Assembly (NCBI RefSeq): GCF_022539315.1
Contig: NC_066315.1
Span: 46,543,174 to 46,607,173 of the forward strand
Direction of reading: 5' to 3'
DNA length: 64,000 nucleotides
Source: Serinus canaria
Lineage: Eukaryota; Chordata; Aves; Passeriformes; Fringillidae
The position numbers and the translations under genes were made by a program. Of the stretch, positions 25,578-39,204 are shown in pieces (the stretch's first letter is position 1; each line of letters starts with the position of its first letter). Below the pieces are notes generated by a model. The model saw only the letters and a program-made list of their open reading frames with translations. It had not been told where the DNA came from and did no database searches.

Positions 25578-28500
25578 AAAATATCCAAATCCTTACCCAT
25601 GAAAAGATCCAGAAGAAGGATGAGGCAGTTTGCACAAAGAAAGAAGACCTAGATGGTGTCATGGATTAAAATAGCTTTTTTTTGAAAGAGGAAATGAAGT
25701 CATTATGAAAAAGATTCTGGGTAGCATAAAACACATGTTCAAAGATGGAGGATTTTCAAATAGAATTTACAGCTTGGGTGTGAACCTGGAAGTTTGCTCT
25801 ATCTAGATTTTGACCCAGCATGTGAATGGAAAAGCTCTAAATTGAGTAAATTTGAAGTGAATTGCCAAAGACGGAAGAGGAATTAGGAAAGCACGTCCCT
25901 TTCAGTGCATGACAGAGAAATTCAATAAATGAGGATTACTAGACTGTCATATTTTTGCTCTCAGCAACATTCCCTCTAAAAATCAAACAGTTCTATAATG
26001 ATCCCTAATATCTCTGTGCTGCTTCTCGGTGAAAACTGTCAAATATGCCCATAGGTTGCAGCATTTAAATAGAATGGCATCACATTTAAAATGTGTCCTG
26101 AGGTACAGCTGAAGAAAATAACAATAATGTTCTTGGTATTAGAAAATAAAACACTATTTATTAAATTAAAATCAGATGCATAAGGTATGTCCTACTTGCA
26201 AGAAGGTTAACTGCTGAGTATAGTGTCACTTCACCTGATAATTTCAATCCTGTTAGGACTGCCAAGCACAGACCATTTTTACAGCTCAGTATGAATAATA
26301 AATGGGTGGTAAAAAGCCCCAGATGAGGGCACAGCAAATCTCATTGTCTTCTCTTTGCCGTGTGTTGTTTTGTGCAGCTGTTCAGAGCATGTAAAAATAG
26401 CTACTGTGCCGTGTTGTGTTGTACATCACTTCTGCTGCGGTGCTGTAAAAATGGGCTGATCAAAGCACCAACTGGTGGAGAGGTAATGTCTGATAGCTGA
26501 AGTGTGAACCTTTCTGTTCATTGCAAAAGCTCTTCAGAATGCTGCCCTGGGTTCTTTACAGGGTTGCACACAAGGCTGTGGGCTTTGGTGGCCGAAGTTC
26601 TCTAGATTCGCCCACTGAATGAAGCAAATTTTGATGAAATAATTTTAAAATCTGGCTTGTCGTAATTGCAGCTGGAATGAGTTAACTAGAGAAGTACCTA
26701 GCATTGAGCAGATGGGCAAAATTGCCATGAATGTATTGGTCTTTAGCTAATTGTTCACAAAAAAACTGAAAACTTGCTAATCCTGCAACTACTTGGTCCT
26801 TATTGTTCTTTAATATCAATATCAATATCAAGATCACTGATTTTAGCTGGTATTGGAATAGTAGCTTAAAAACCTTCTGAAGTGAATTTAATATTAAAGT
26901 ATAGGAAGAGCTGCCAACGGAAATCTTACTTAGAGCCTAGTTCTGCTCTGAAACACCCCCATTCTGGCATCCTTAGGTGTAGTGTCTTGGAGGGGAAAAG
27001 GTTGTTCATTTCATATGACTTACATGGAGCAGGATGAGCTTTCCTTAACTGCAACCAGAACAGCAAGGTAATTGCAAACATTTTCAGACAGGCTTGTGAA
27101 GAACATAGTTTTTGTTCCCTTTTAAACTTCACTGAGTTTAAGGAATTCACATATACCTGTGTTCTTCAACTTCTAAGGGATCAGTGGGAGTACTGAGCAA
27201 AGCAAAGCTATCAGCAGAGGCTGAAATTCACTGAAGACAGTACACAGCTTCACTGGGAAACTCTTATGGGGTCTTCTAACTGAAAAATACCAGTGACTTA
27301 CATCAAAGACCAGAAAACATTTTCTCCTTCTGGCCATTTCTCATTTGATTCATAGAGTTCTGCTTTATTTCTGTGCGAAGGAGGCTGTGTGCTCAGATTC
27401 TTTATATAACTGAGTCTGAAACTCATTTTATGACTCACACTTTGATGCTGACCTCTGCAGCTGCTTGGATTCTCAGCATTTAGAGAGGGAGTATGAGTCA
27501 AAAGGCTTTCATTGCAAAGATGCTGTCACATTATCATAGACTCAGGCTGAAACTAATTTAATGAATGAGGATGCTCTCTGTATCAAAGATTACTTCCCAT
27601 GGTCAGATACATCACCTTTCATCACCAAAGACCAGCAGCAGCTGCTAGTTTTGCTAAGCTAAAACTTACATATATGTGTATGTATATGAAAATGGCAAGG
27701 AAAACCCTCTGGTCTCTCTTGAGCAGAGAGCAGGCCTCCAGCAACACATAGGAGGTGCTTTTGCATTTATCTTAATAAATGGAAATTACCTAGTGGCTGT
27801 GGAGGCCTGTCAAGTTATCTGTGGGAAATATCTCAGCCTGTGCCAGCCCTGTGGGGTGTTTTGCAGACTCCAGGACATCTAGACAGCTGGTTCATACTGC
27901 TGAGGTGATAAAAATGCGTGCATCATTAAGGGGTACTCTGAAGAGCCACAACTTTCCAGGAACAAAGCAGCATCTGTCTCTTCAGTCTGGCATAAAGAAA
28001 TTAGCATGATTTTTCCTCCATTTTCCTTTCTCTATTACTTTCTATTTAAATTTTGCCCTGGAATTAGAAAAAAAAAGCCCTACAAAAAATGGATGAACCA
28101 CATGCCAATAGACAGGTCTCCTATCCCCACAGCAAGAAAAATTTATTCCTAAACCCTTCCTGATGGATGTTTCATTAGCTGAACTAGAAAAACCCCTGGG
28201 ATGGGCTTACATTACATCCCCAGGCAATCTGTCTCAGAGATTTCCATTGCCTTATAACTAGAGAAGGTTTTTGTCCCTAATGTCCACCTTAATCATTGCT
28301 GCAGTTTGTGTCCCTCAGTCATATTCCTTCCCATGCTGATGGATTTGAAGACTGGTTCTGTGTCTTTCTTCACTCACTTCCTCTCCTGATTAAACTGTTC
28401 TTTTATGTCTTTGCAGAGGCCACATGCCCTAAGAGTTTGATCATTTTTACTATTACAGGTTTTTGTCTTAAATCAGTGAAAAGGGAATTATTTGTATAAA

Positions 28501-31500
28501 ATAATCATGCTAAATATTGTAAAGACCTGACCCTCATGGCTTGATGACAAAGCTTTTTTAATGAAAGTGATGATGCTTAAGTATTACTTAAGGCAATGCA
28601 AATGCATTCACACACAGAATACACATAAAGAATTCCACACATATGAAAATCACAGGCAGTCTGCAAAGATAGAGACCCAATGTATATATTCAATATTTCA
28701 TTCCTGACTGTCTTGAATTGTGGCCCTAGAAAGGCATGAAAATGATGGGTAAAGAAGAACAGCTTATCTGTAACAGCTCTTAGATATATTTAAGTCTCCT
28801 AAAGCAGTTTTTCACGAGCAAAAGCACTTTACTAGAAGGTGAAAAATGAATGCTTACAGGAATGCCACTTATGCAATCTGAAAGGAATGCTAATAGAGTT
28901 TATTTTGTCAGTGATATTTGTTGTTATCAACTGAGATGTGCCTATGTGTTTGATGGCTTTATGAATTTCCCTGAAAACATTGTTTATCCTGTAGACTTGG
29001 ATGGAAGTCACCATAAATGTCATCCTCCTTTAGATCCTGACTCTGCAGAACATTTAAGAACATACTTAATTCTGAATAAAAGTTCACTACTTCAGTGAGA
29101 AACAAATATGTACTTAGCATTAAGCACATCTTAAAGGACTTTTGCTAAATCACAGTGTTATTTTCAGGTAGTTTCATTTACTTTAGCATTCAATGATTCA
29201 GTGCTGTATGATTTATTTCTTGTTACAGTGCATCTTTCATCACTACCTTTCCTGCTCCTTTGTTGTTCAGATGTGCATTGCTGCTATAAATAATGCTGTT
29301 GTGTGAATATGAAAAAAGAGTTTCCTCCAGCAACTATCATTGTATACTGTCACAAAGTTTGTGAAGGTTAAAGATTAATGCTTAAATAAGGTACTTAATA
29401 CTGTTCACATTATATACCATATATCTTCTATGCACTGGCATTATTTTTTCCTCCTTTGCTAAGGGAAGATGTGTTATTGAATAATAATGGTTGCAATAGC
29501 TATTTGAAAACACTGAACAGTTGTTTTATAGCTGCAAATGATGCAGACCTTTAAAGTTTGGATCATTTACTGAAGAGATGATGGGTTTGTCTTGCTTTGC
29601 TCCTGTCTATTACATAAATTATCTAGATGGAGAATTCATCTTGCTCTGTGCTAATGCTCTGATGCTTTCCCACACCTAAAGGAGGGACTGCAAGTTTTAA
29701 GTTTCTTGGAGCTGAGAATACGTAAATGTAGCTGAAGGTTTAAGCAGCACAAAAAAGTGCTCAGTTAGCTGAGCTCAATTTTCTGTCATTTTGTTTGTTG
29801 ACTTTTAAGATCTTTGCTCTAAGAACCTATGTCTTCTGTCACAAACCATGTGGATCTTACCTGCCGAAATCTGTGCTCTCTGCTCTCCTAGGTGGGTGTC
29901 ACAATGGCTGATGGAGAGCAGCAGTGCAAAGTCCTCTTGTGAGTTTGTAATTGCTCTGACAAATTGCTGCACTGAGTAGTATCCTTCTATAGATGAGAAG
30001 ATGTTTCCAGCAAACCCCTGGTAGGAGATTTAGGAGACACTGCCTTTTATGGCATTGACATCTTATGGACAGTAAAAAGAATCATTACTGACTGACAGGC
30101 AGAACTTGACAAAACAGCTGCTAGTAAAGTAGGAGGTACGATTCTCTTTCATTGAAAGACAGTGATTTTTTTGAAGTGCTGGATCTCACACACATCAGGC
30201 TTAGTGTGTGTTTTCTGAATCCCAGGCAGTTCCAGCAGAGCCGTGCCTGAGCTTGCAGTGTCTCTGTTTGAGTTCAGGAAATCGAAAGCTCATTAACTTC
30301 TGGCTCTCAACAGACAGCTGCTCACAGAAGAGCCCTCTCAGATCTTTGGCTTGTCAATTTGTACAAGAGTTTGGAAACAGGAAGTGGAAGAATAGGTACT
30401 TGGGGAGTGAAGGGAAGAAAGTTTCCACGAGCTAGAAATCCTGCTTTTTATCTTCCTCCATTTCTAGCTAGGATAATGAAACATGTCTGTGCAGCAGCTA
30501 CAAACACTTGAAGGTGTAGGTATGCCCATGGATACATGGAAAATTCAATGATGTGGGAGGACTAGGTGTGCAGTAGTGTGACATGCTGTGGTGAGCTTTA
30601 TGTAATTTGTCAGCTGTGTCCTTCTTTCACCTTTTGGCTGGAGCCATCTGGAACCACCATGATCGGTGTGTCAGTAACCTGTAATCACCTTGAGAAACCC
30701 ACCCCGCTGTCTTCTGCATCTCTGGGGTATTTTCTTCTGGTTCCAATGGGCAGCATATAGGGCTTCTGTTGGAGATACTGAGGATGAGTGCTGTTGCTGA
30801 TTTTTAAACATCAGCAGAGACAGTTGTCCTTTATCTTTTTCACAGGTAAAACTCATGGAGTACCTGCTCTTTCTGCTGTCACTGATGGTCTGTCAAGCCT
30901 CTATTAGCCTTTCAAAACAACCCATCAATGTTTAGCTGGTTTTCATATGCTGGATTGGTCCTCAAAATTTCACCTGAGTTTGAAAACAAGCATGATGCCT
31001 CACACATAGGGAGCAGCTGATTTCTGCCTTTTAAAATGCAGACCCTGTACTGTGTGCCTAATTTTCAGAGAATGCACAGAGTTAAAATGGAAAGCCATGG
31101 AGGGAAAAAAGTGTCATGATACTGCAAAGTGCTAGAAACTGATCAGCCACTTGCAAGCTGCTGGATCCAATGTTTCATATGCCTGATTGTGGTATTGGGC
31201 TTCTGAGAAAATTGGTTTTGGTAGCATCAATGTACTTTACAATAAAGGCAGGCCATAGGACAGCTGTGTCTATTGATTTTTTAAATATAATCATGGCACA
31301 ATGATTGTGCACAAATGAAATTGCATCTTGTTTCTTCAGGTTAAGGAACAAACTAAGTTTTCACTGTAAAATGGGAAAAAAAAATCACATTTTCTTTAGT
31401 CTCCAAAAGAAATGTAGGTGTCAAGAGGTGGGAAGCTTCATTTTAAAATCATGCTAGTCACAAGCAGCCTTTTTCCCACTGCACAGGTGTAGGGGATTCA

Positions 31501-32839
31501 CCAGGGCAAGTTTGACAATTCCCCTCCTTCAGGTGATTTGGTTTGTTTGCTCCTGCAAGCACGTTCCACGTCCCCAGAGAGTTTTTCCTGCTGCAGCTGA
31601 AACCCTGACATCAGAAATCAAATGCAAATGTGTTAATTAATGAGGAGTCTTTATGAAGTGAAGTATATCACCAGAATGTTGGCACTCAGGCAGTGTGGTC
31701 ACTTTATAACCTGGCTCCACTAGCAGGTATTACCTTGGGTGGCTTTCAGATTGCTCCATGCTGTAAAATTAACTGTTGCTCACCCCTTTCCTTTTAATTG
31801 CTGTGTCAGTGAAGGTGCAGAAAGCACTGATAGCTGAACTCATTATTTATCCACTTTATAGTGTTCAGGAGGGACAGTCTGTGGTTTAATGGTCTCTGCT
31901 ATAAAAAAGCATTTAAAAACTCAGTCACTACATTGCTGCTGCAGGTACTGGACAGAAACCTTAACTTATATGCCATTGGAACTATATACCTCACTTTGCA
32001 TGACTCTGTTCCCTCAGCTGGGAACTTGAGCCTCCTGGGGAACCCCAAAGTCTGGAGTAGAGCTGTGTTACTTGGGCAAAGGGGCTGAGCCCAGATGAGA
32101 AAGGCAGGAGGATGCTCCCTCCCTGTTATCCAGCTCTTCTTACCACCCACCAACTTCTTACCTGGATGACACCAGGAACAGAGGAGAGGAGGAAAAATAT
32201 TCTGCCTCTGTCCTGAACTGAAGGGTGCTGCTCTTGAGTGATGACACACAAATAAGATCTGAGTTCATCTGCAGGCAAACCACTACAAACCAGTAAGAGG
32301 CCAGTGTGATAAAATATTAATGGTGGTTTTGCTTCCACAAGCAGTGCTCAAATTAGCAAAGACTTTCAGCTAAAATAACAACTCAGAGAAATTTCAACTT
32401 CAGCACTTTCTCTGTGGAATATTTAATTTTCTTCATTTTACAATTTTTGAAACACTATAGCTTCATCTACTTGTAACGAAACTAAAAAAAGCTGGTACCT
32501 GAACTAAAGCAATATAGCTGAAATTTTCTATTTTCATTTCATTATGAGTGAGCTCACACCTCCTGTCCTCATTACTTATTAGCACAGTTGCAAAAACTAG
32601 TGCAGAAGAAAAGGTACAGAAGGTGAAATGCATACCTAGTCTCAGCTAGACAGAGCTAAGGATATGCTATGATGTGGTACAGGCTCAGGTTAATTTTGGG
32701 CAGGTACCACAATGATTTCACTGTAATTTATTTAATGTGATTGCTGACTTAGTATTCATTATCTAGAGAGTCTGGGATGAATTAATAAAACTTTTTTTTT
32801 TTTCAATTACAAAAATGGAATGAGAAGTTTAACATATAT

Positions 32840-32857
32840 ATTATACATATGTATAAT
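32840..32857. repeat. 18-bp perfect AT-rich palindrome
   Basis: ATTATACATATGTATAAT equals its own reverse complement. It sits within an alternating TA/CA stretch (aacatatatattatacatatg). The most likely source is simple-sequence drift. Confidence 0.9.
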
Positions 32858-33784
32858 TTACTGTTCTGTCTTTGAAGTCTAATCTATTTGATAGCCTGGA
32901 ACACTGATTTTAAATTCAGCTATGCCTAATTATTTGATCTTCTCCTCTGACTCTCTCTTCTTCTCCAAACAGAAGAGATTTATCTTTGGGACAATGTTGG
33001 GATTTGAACAGAACAAATTAGATGTTGACTGGACTTTTTTTAAGCATAATTAAAATGCAGGACCAAGTCACACTTCCATGCCTTTAAGAAAACTTTTTAT
33101 TACATTAAATATTTAATGCTCAGATAGTTAATCCATACTAATCATTCAGAACCATGCAGTGACTGTAAAATTGCAGGCCATCAATCCTTTCCTGAGTTCC
33201 TTGGATCTACGATAAACATATGGGCTAAGACTGCCTTATAAAGTTCAGGCAAACACTCCTTGAAGTTGAGCCATGTTTAAAACAGTAGACCAGATCATCC
33301 AAGTCTGTTCCCTGCTCCATCCAAGAGATGCTGTTCCCCGCTATTCTATTTGGTAATTACTGGAGTGTGCTCATCAGGAGGGATCACCTGCTCTTTTTGT
33401 CCTTACCCGTGCTCTGATGCAGGGCAGGGGCCTTGACCGCTTGAGCAAAGGACACTGATGCTCACCAAACAGGGCAGCAGAAGTGGACAAGCCTTTGCCT
33501 TAGACTTCCTGCATGCTGGGACTCAAGAAATGAGACTGGATTTTATGAAAGATGAGATCAAAATTGGATTTTATGAGAGGTGAGACGAAAGACAAAAAAG
33601 TCCAATTGAGGTCAAAGACTTTTAAGGACAGAAGCTGTAGAAGAAAATGTGTAAAGTTCTCCAGCAGAGCCTTTGTTTTTGTTTCCTTCTGTAGCTCTTA
33701 CTTTCAGTTTGTCATCATTGCTTCTTACTTTCCTACACTTCTGGCATGGGTTATGCACCTATTACACAGATTTTTGTGTGATCG

Positions 33785-33902
33785 GGGTTTTTTTTGGTTT
33801 TATTTTGGTTTGGGTTTTTTGTTTCTTTGCTTCATTGTGTTTAGGTTTCTTTAATTTTTGTTTTGTTTTGTTTGGTTTGGTTTTTGTGTTTGTTTTTTTT
33901 TT
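33785..33902 (+). repeat. T/G-rich low-complexity tract
   Basis: About 120 bp dominated by TTTG, TTTTG and TTTGG units on the + strand, with occasional C or A. The Phe-rich open frames across it are artefacts. The (CTAT)n microsatellite lies about 80 bp downstream. Confidence 0.9.
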
Positions 33903-33983
33903 AACTAACTACCCATTCATTATGTGTCAATGATTTTCAGTACAGGAAGCTCTGAAATTTAGCCTGAGTAATTTAAATTTCAA

Positions 33984-34042
<59 letters not shown>
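33984..34042. repeat. (CTAT)n microsatellite, about 15 copies
   Basis: 59 bp of perfect CTAT units with no interruption, so it is likely polymorphic in length. Confidence 0.99.
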
Positions 34043-36967
34043 GATATTCATATGTGTGTATAAATTTATGTCAATTTACCAGATATTTCATTTTTACAAA
34101 TGGTACAGTTAAAGGATCACAGGTGTCAAACTCCTAATAAAAGGGAAGGTTAGTTTTGATTAAAAAGTTAAGAATCATAGCTTTTCTACTCTTGATGGCT
34201 CAAAAAGAATATTTTTAACATTTTTTTTAACTTACATTTGTTCAGTAAAAAAAAAATCCATTTCATTTTTATCAGTGCTGGAGGGAATTCAGACATGTCT
34301 ACTGGCATTTTTACCATGAAACAAATAGTGCAAGATTTAAATTTTTTTTTTCACTGAAACTGTCATGGATTTCTGCTTTATAGAGAGAAAGAGATTGGAG
34401 AGGGCCAGGCACCAGCAGGTATCCTGTGAGATGCTCTAATTTGTGTCGTTCCTTTCTCAAGGTGGTGAAAGACATTTCCAAACTTTCATACCCTGAGGCA
34501 GGGCCAGATTACTTGGATTTTTATCCAAGTTCCCTAAAACACCAGCTGCTAAGGTCTGCAAATAAACAAAAAAACCCAATTGTGTGTGTGCATGCTTCAG
34601 TTTTTTGATGACAATCAAGGTCTTTTGTGGAAAGAGAAGTAAAACTTTTCACAGAATGATCATGAAATTAAAAATGCAGCTAGGTCTATCGCTAGCCAGT
34701 AGACTTTGTAACCAATTTCACTGTTAAGCCGGTGAAATATGTAGCAAAAGGACAGATTCTTAGTGATGTTCAAGCAGTATTTCTTCAGCTGCTAAGAGCA
34801 GATTTTCAAAGTTTTCTAAAGGGGACTCCCATTATTCAATTTTTTTTTTTTTTTTTGACATTTTGAAAGCATGTTAAAATCCTTTCAGCTAGTCCTATGA
34901 ATAAAAATATAAAATTATTCCTTTTTTTGAAGAAAAAGATATGAAATGAGAAGTCACCAAATACATTTCATTTCTGTAGAGAAAAAAATTCAAAAGCTCT
35001 GTATGCATATGAAATTATTTTGCTCATCACCTTCCCAAAGAAGACAGATTTTAATTAATCCTTTCTCTGAGAAAGATATTAAATCCTCATCTAATCCCCG
35101 AGCAGCAGTTCATATAAAGTCTGGAATCTTTTTTGCATGTTCGTAACCACAGAAAACATTATTTTCTCCTGAAGCGAATTGTGCTACAAAGGCTTTGAAC
35201 GCTTTGAGCGTAGAGACATTTTCCTTTTCCTTCATTTAATCTCTCGCTGGCTTGATACATGTGGATGCATAACAATAATTTTTTTTCCCTTCCAATTTTC
35301 TTTCTGTTCCAAAGATAAAACCTTAGGAACTCTTCAACAATTTTGCCCTTTTTAAAAGTTCTGAAAACTTAGCTCTGAGCAGCAGGTGCAACGAATGTCT
35401 CCCACACTGATTTCTGGTTTGCTTCTAATGACTTCAGCAAATTGGGTATTGTATTTGCTACTTCATATATTCCGCCCACACCTCTGTTATGCACTTGAAA
35501 CTTCTCGCACTCCTGCTTCCTAGATGATACTTATTATTTTGTCCTGTATTCCTTTAGTACAAGAACAATATTACCTGTTTCAGAGGTATGTTTGGACAGG
35601 CACTGGAAATTTCTCAGCTAACTAAAGGAGATGTTGTTTTATCTGTATAGACAGTAAATCATCTCTGCTTATGCATATACGCATATGTGAGAAGAATCCA
35701 CAGCTTACCTCCCAAAAGCAGCAAGCCAGATCAGCTGCTCACATGCTTGGGCACAACCTGTGAGCTGGAAAGGGCTGAGCCCATTTATTTGCAAGAAGAT
35801 CTGCTGCTGCTGGTTCTCAGCTTACTGCACATAAAGCAGGGTCCTCAGCTAGCTAGTGAGGGCTGCCTGTGTGCAATGCCATCGTGAGGGAAATCATGCC
35901 TACTCCAGAAACATCACCCTAGTTCACATTTCTCCCAGCATTTGTATCATTAAACTCACATTTACAATGGTGAGCAAAGAACCATTAGCATGAGATATCC
36001 ACATCACTGTCACTTTATTCAAATGCAGATGATCTAAGAGACACAACAGTTTCAAAATACGGGATCATAAAAATGCTGGATTGAGTTTATTTGCCTAGTT
36101 AGAATTTGCTGCCTGTTTGGTTGCTGGGGATGTGAACACTTACAGCAACTGTATCCACAACGTTTAAGTGGTTGCTAAATTTTGTATTTTTCTTCAGACA
36201 GTCTTGTTTCTTTGAACTGTGCTTTCTGTGTTCAAGTCAGAGGCAGTCCCGTTTCACTCCTTCATTGGATTGGAACCGTAATTGAGTGGTTTTACTTGTG
36301 CAGAAATGGAAATGCTAGCAGTTAATTTCCACATCTTTAATGAAAATATATTTCACAGTGTGATCAGGAACATCAATGTACTGTTAAGGAATATCAGAAA
36401 ATATATGAAGAAGTATGCCTGAAAAATATATTAGCAAAAGACTCTGTTACTTTGGAAATGAAGGTCTGTATCACACCGGACTAATCTACATCTACATTAT
36501 AGTCTAAAAATAGCTGGTTCACAGAAGACTACTTTTTTTATCTACAAAATATATTTCACAGAAATTTTATACATATTTTTTGCTCCTGATGAATCTTTTT
36601 TTTTAATTATTTGCCAAACATTAATGAAATAAAAATTTTACAAAGAAATTTTTTTATGGCACTTGTTTTTCTGGCAAATGAAGTTTTCAAACACCCTGCT
36701 TATGCCAGTGTGCAGTGACAGATAAGCATGAACAAAGCCTGGGAGATTTGAGCCATGCTGAGACAGTTTCTTAGGTGGGTTTTTCTTCACTTCTTTCTGG
36801 TTCCTGTTCCTTTCCACTGCCCTGTAGTTCAGTGAATTCAAAATAAGTGCTGGAACAAAGCTGCTGGTGTTTGAATAGCTCATCCCTTTTGCTGCCTGAA
36901 AATATACATAATCTCTCTTCATGGAGATGACCTGGGATGCAATTGTATATTATGGCAAATATTATCT

Positions 36968-36991
36968 CCCCCCCCCCCCCGCCCCTCCCCC
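36968..36991. repeat. C-rich homopolymer run
   Basis: Thirteen C, then G, four C, T, five C. The apparent Gly-rich and Pro-rich frames here come from this run. Confidence 0.97.
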
Positions 36992-37268
36992 ACATAGTAT
37001 TTCTGACTTGGGTCATGTCATTTCATGTGTTTATTTTCTGTCTGCACACTGGTTTTGTATGAGAGAGCAGGTGGTAAAGTGTATATTCTTCTGGAGATGG
37101 TAAAAAACTGAGCCTCAGTACTTGAGGGTGTTACATTGTCCAAACTGTTCTTCAGGTGCAGTAATGATAGCAGTACAGTGCATTTATTTTACTCAACCTT
37201 AGTCTTTTTTAAAGGGAAATTGGGTGTGACTTGCTCCCCTTCCATACAATGACTTTTTAAATTTCTCT

Positions 37269-37270
37269 GT

Positions 37271-37310
<40 letters not shown>
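37269..37310. repeat. (GT)n microsatellite, about 20 copies
   Basis: GT dinucleotides with one TTT interruption near 37277. The last 30 bases are perfect. Confidence 0.98.
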
Positions 37311-37312
<2 letters not shown>

Positions 37313-38179
37313 GGCAGTGAGAAAGAAGCCTGCTACTGAAGAACACTTTTAGTCTGCTCTGTGTAATTACTTCAGCCTTTTTATAAGTGGAATTAAGCCA
37401 AAGATCAGTAAGAATTCAACTGGCTGCTCCTGTATTTAATAAATAATAACCCTGCCATGAAATTGCAATTGGTAATAAAAGGTCCTGCAATTCATCTAAT
37501 GGCTTTCTACCTCTGTTGTAAATCTGTAATTCCACTCTGCTGCTCATCGCTGCAAGACAGAGTGTATTCATTACTCCAGGTACAACTTCTTCTATAGAAA
37601 GGAAGAGCAGGGATGCCTGCATTTAAATTTTCTTCTTCCCACACTTGCTTTTCTTCCCAGTACTTCTCTATGGGCACACTTTTTGACCTACATTGTGGTT
37701 TGTGCTGGTCTTTTCCCAAGGTTTTAGTGCTGATGGATTAGACCAGTTCCTTTTGTTGTCCTCTTCTTCTCTGTAGCATCTGCAGCACTATTTGATCAGA
37801 GATTAAAGGCGGCAGCGTAGTCTGAAAACATGTTCTTATGTATTAATTGCAATCTTTTTGCTATGTTTGGAACTTCAATTTTAAACTTCACCTAGACTTG
37901 CAGTTTTTTAACACCTTCTGCTTGTGCTCGGCACAGTTTCAGTTACTGCTGATTTCACTGGCTCCAATCTGGCACTTTAGGACCAATGGTGTGGTCTGAT
38001 GTGAATGAGGCCTTTTATTTAATTTGACAAACCTAGCTTCCCCAGCTAGCCATGTGTTCCAGGTACCACTTGAAGTTGCAGCACTCACTTCCAGGAGCTG
38101 GTAGGCGAGATCACCATCCTTCAGGTTGCCTGCCTATAGTTACAAGTTACAACTTAACTCTAAAAACAAGAAACCTTTT

Positions 38180-38521
38180 AACCCTTAGAACTGTCAGAGA
38201 AAAACCCAACTACTAGAAAAACAATCTGTAAACAGAAAAAAGTGGAAAAAAATTTATAAACAAATGAAGTCCTTGTATGAACTGTCACTTCAAGAGTCCC
38301 AGATTTCCATGAGATAGGTGAACAATTGTTCTGGTTACTGCTCCATACACAGCTCTGTGATGACTGTTGACACAGACACTGTGGTCCCAAGCAGGACATA
38401 GTGCAGGCTGGACATGTCTGGCAGGTATCCAATGTCCATTGAAATGCACGCATATCCCCGTCCCCAGGTAATAGGATCCCGAGGAGCCCCACCATGTAAG
38501 GGTGAAGAGGTCTCTCACCAT
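38180..38521 (-). pseudogene. Probable env 5' remnant of the provirus
   Basis: Downstream of integrase on the minus strand are two overlapping frames (38178-38495 and 38285-38521). Their position is where env begins in a class II ERV. Motif evidence is weak: a Trp/Cys-containing stretch, then a hydrophobic segment near the end. No complete SU or TM domain, furin site or immunosuppressive region is visible, and the similarity stops near 38200. The assignment rests mainly on position. It could instead be the integrase C-terminus plus flanking sequence. Confidence 0.45.
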
Positions 38522-38659
38522 TACCTTGGGCTAGCTGAACATCACAGGATGATTATAGTGATAAAAAGTGATTCAAAATAACTGGGTTCTGGGACTTTTC
38601 TAATACTGTTAAATGGTTCAAAGCATATACAGCTTTTGCTACTCTGCTCTGTGGGGTTT

Positions 38660-39160
38660 CACCACACATTCCCCTTTTTTGTCGATCTAAGATACATTTT
38701 AAAGTGCCACGTGCCCTCTCTAAAATGGCCTGTCCAGCTGCTAAATGGGGAATACCAGTTTGGTGTGACAAACCCCAGAGTTGTAGAAACTGTCTGGCTT
38801 TCTGTGTATGCAGGGCCATTGTCTGTTCTGATGATGTGAGGGATGCCCAAAGCCACAAAAGCTGATCTCCCATGTGCAATGGCATCCTGACCTTTTTCTC
38901 TTGTGTGTACTGTACCTTATATTGCTGATGAAAAGGTATCAATTGAGACATGTGCATATTTTAAGCGGCCAAATTCAGGGATGTGTGTGACATCAGTTTG
39001 CCAGATTTGCAAAGCACGCGGTCCACGAGGGTTTACCACCATCTGCAGTGGTGCAGTGTGACCTTGGCAGCCAGCACAGGTGCTAACAATATTACGAGCC
39101 TCTGTGTTTGACAGCTGAAATTGCTGCTCTAAGGCTCAAACACCTTGGTGAAAAAAAACA
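38660..39160 (-). pseudogene. Retroviral integrase remnant
   Basis: The catalytic-core motif RTDNGPAYT is visible in the minus frame at 38659-38856 and marks the second catalytic Asp of the integrase DDE core. Further upstream on the minus strand (38960-39000) a segment with WQTDVTH spacing corresponds to the first catalytic Asp. The CxxC part of the N-terminal zinc domain falls around 39060-39090. These pieces lie in different frames, so the domain is broken by at least one indel. Integrase joins viral DNA to the host genome; this copy cannot. Confidence 0.85.
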
Positions 39161-39204
39161 TGTGATGCCTTTGCTTGTGCTAGTATATCTGGTTGTGGTG
39201 CTGT

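Larger units (their letters stand above)
22931..33784. other. Intergenic AT-rich DNA with no recognised gene
   Basis: About 11 kb with no recognised exon, RNA gene or transposon. Listed separately are a 26-nt poly(A) at 25550 and an 18-bp palindrome at 32840. A short (ATATCA)n run lies at 26813-26832. The low density of recognisable repeats means conserved non-coding elements could be present, but they cannot be seen without alignment. Confidence 0.5.
34043..38179. other. Intergenic DNA with no recognised gene
   Basis: Unique AT-rich sequence containing a C-rich run (36968) and a (GT)n microsatellite (37269). I looked here for a 3' LTR matching the one at 41683 and did not see one. No exon or RNA gene is recognised. 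Confidence 0.55.

Noticed and set aside
28575..28592. Short inverted repeat CTTAAGT-ATT-ACTTAAG
   Set aside because: Seven-bp AT-rich arms are expected by chance.
28850..29098. 82-codon + strand frame with a fairly protein-like composition
   Set aside because: There are no splice signals at suitable places and no family motif, and the surroundings are AT-rich intergenic DNA.
37900..38180. Expected 3' LTR of the provirus
   Set aside because: No sequence similar to the LTR at 41683-41995 could be seen here; the provirus seems truncated.
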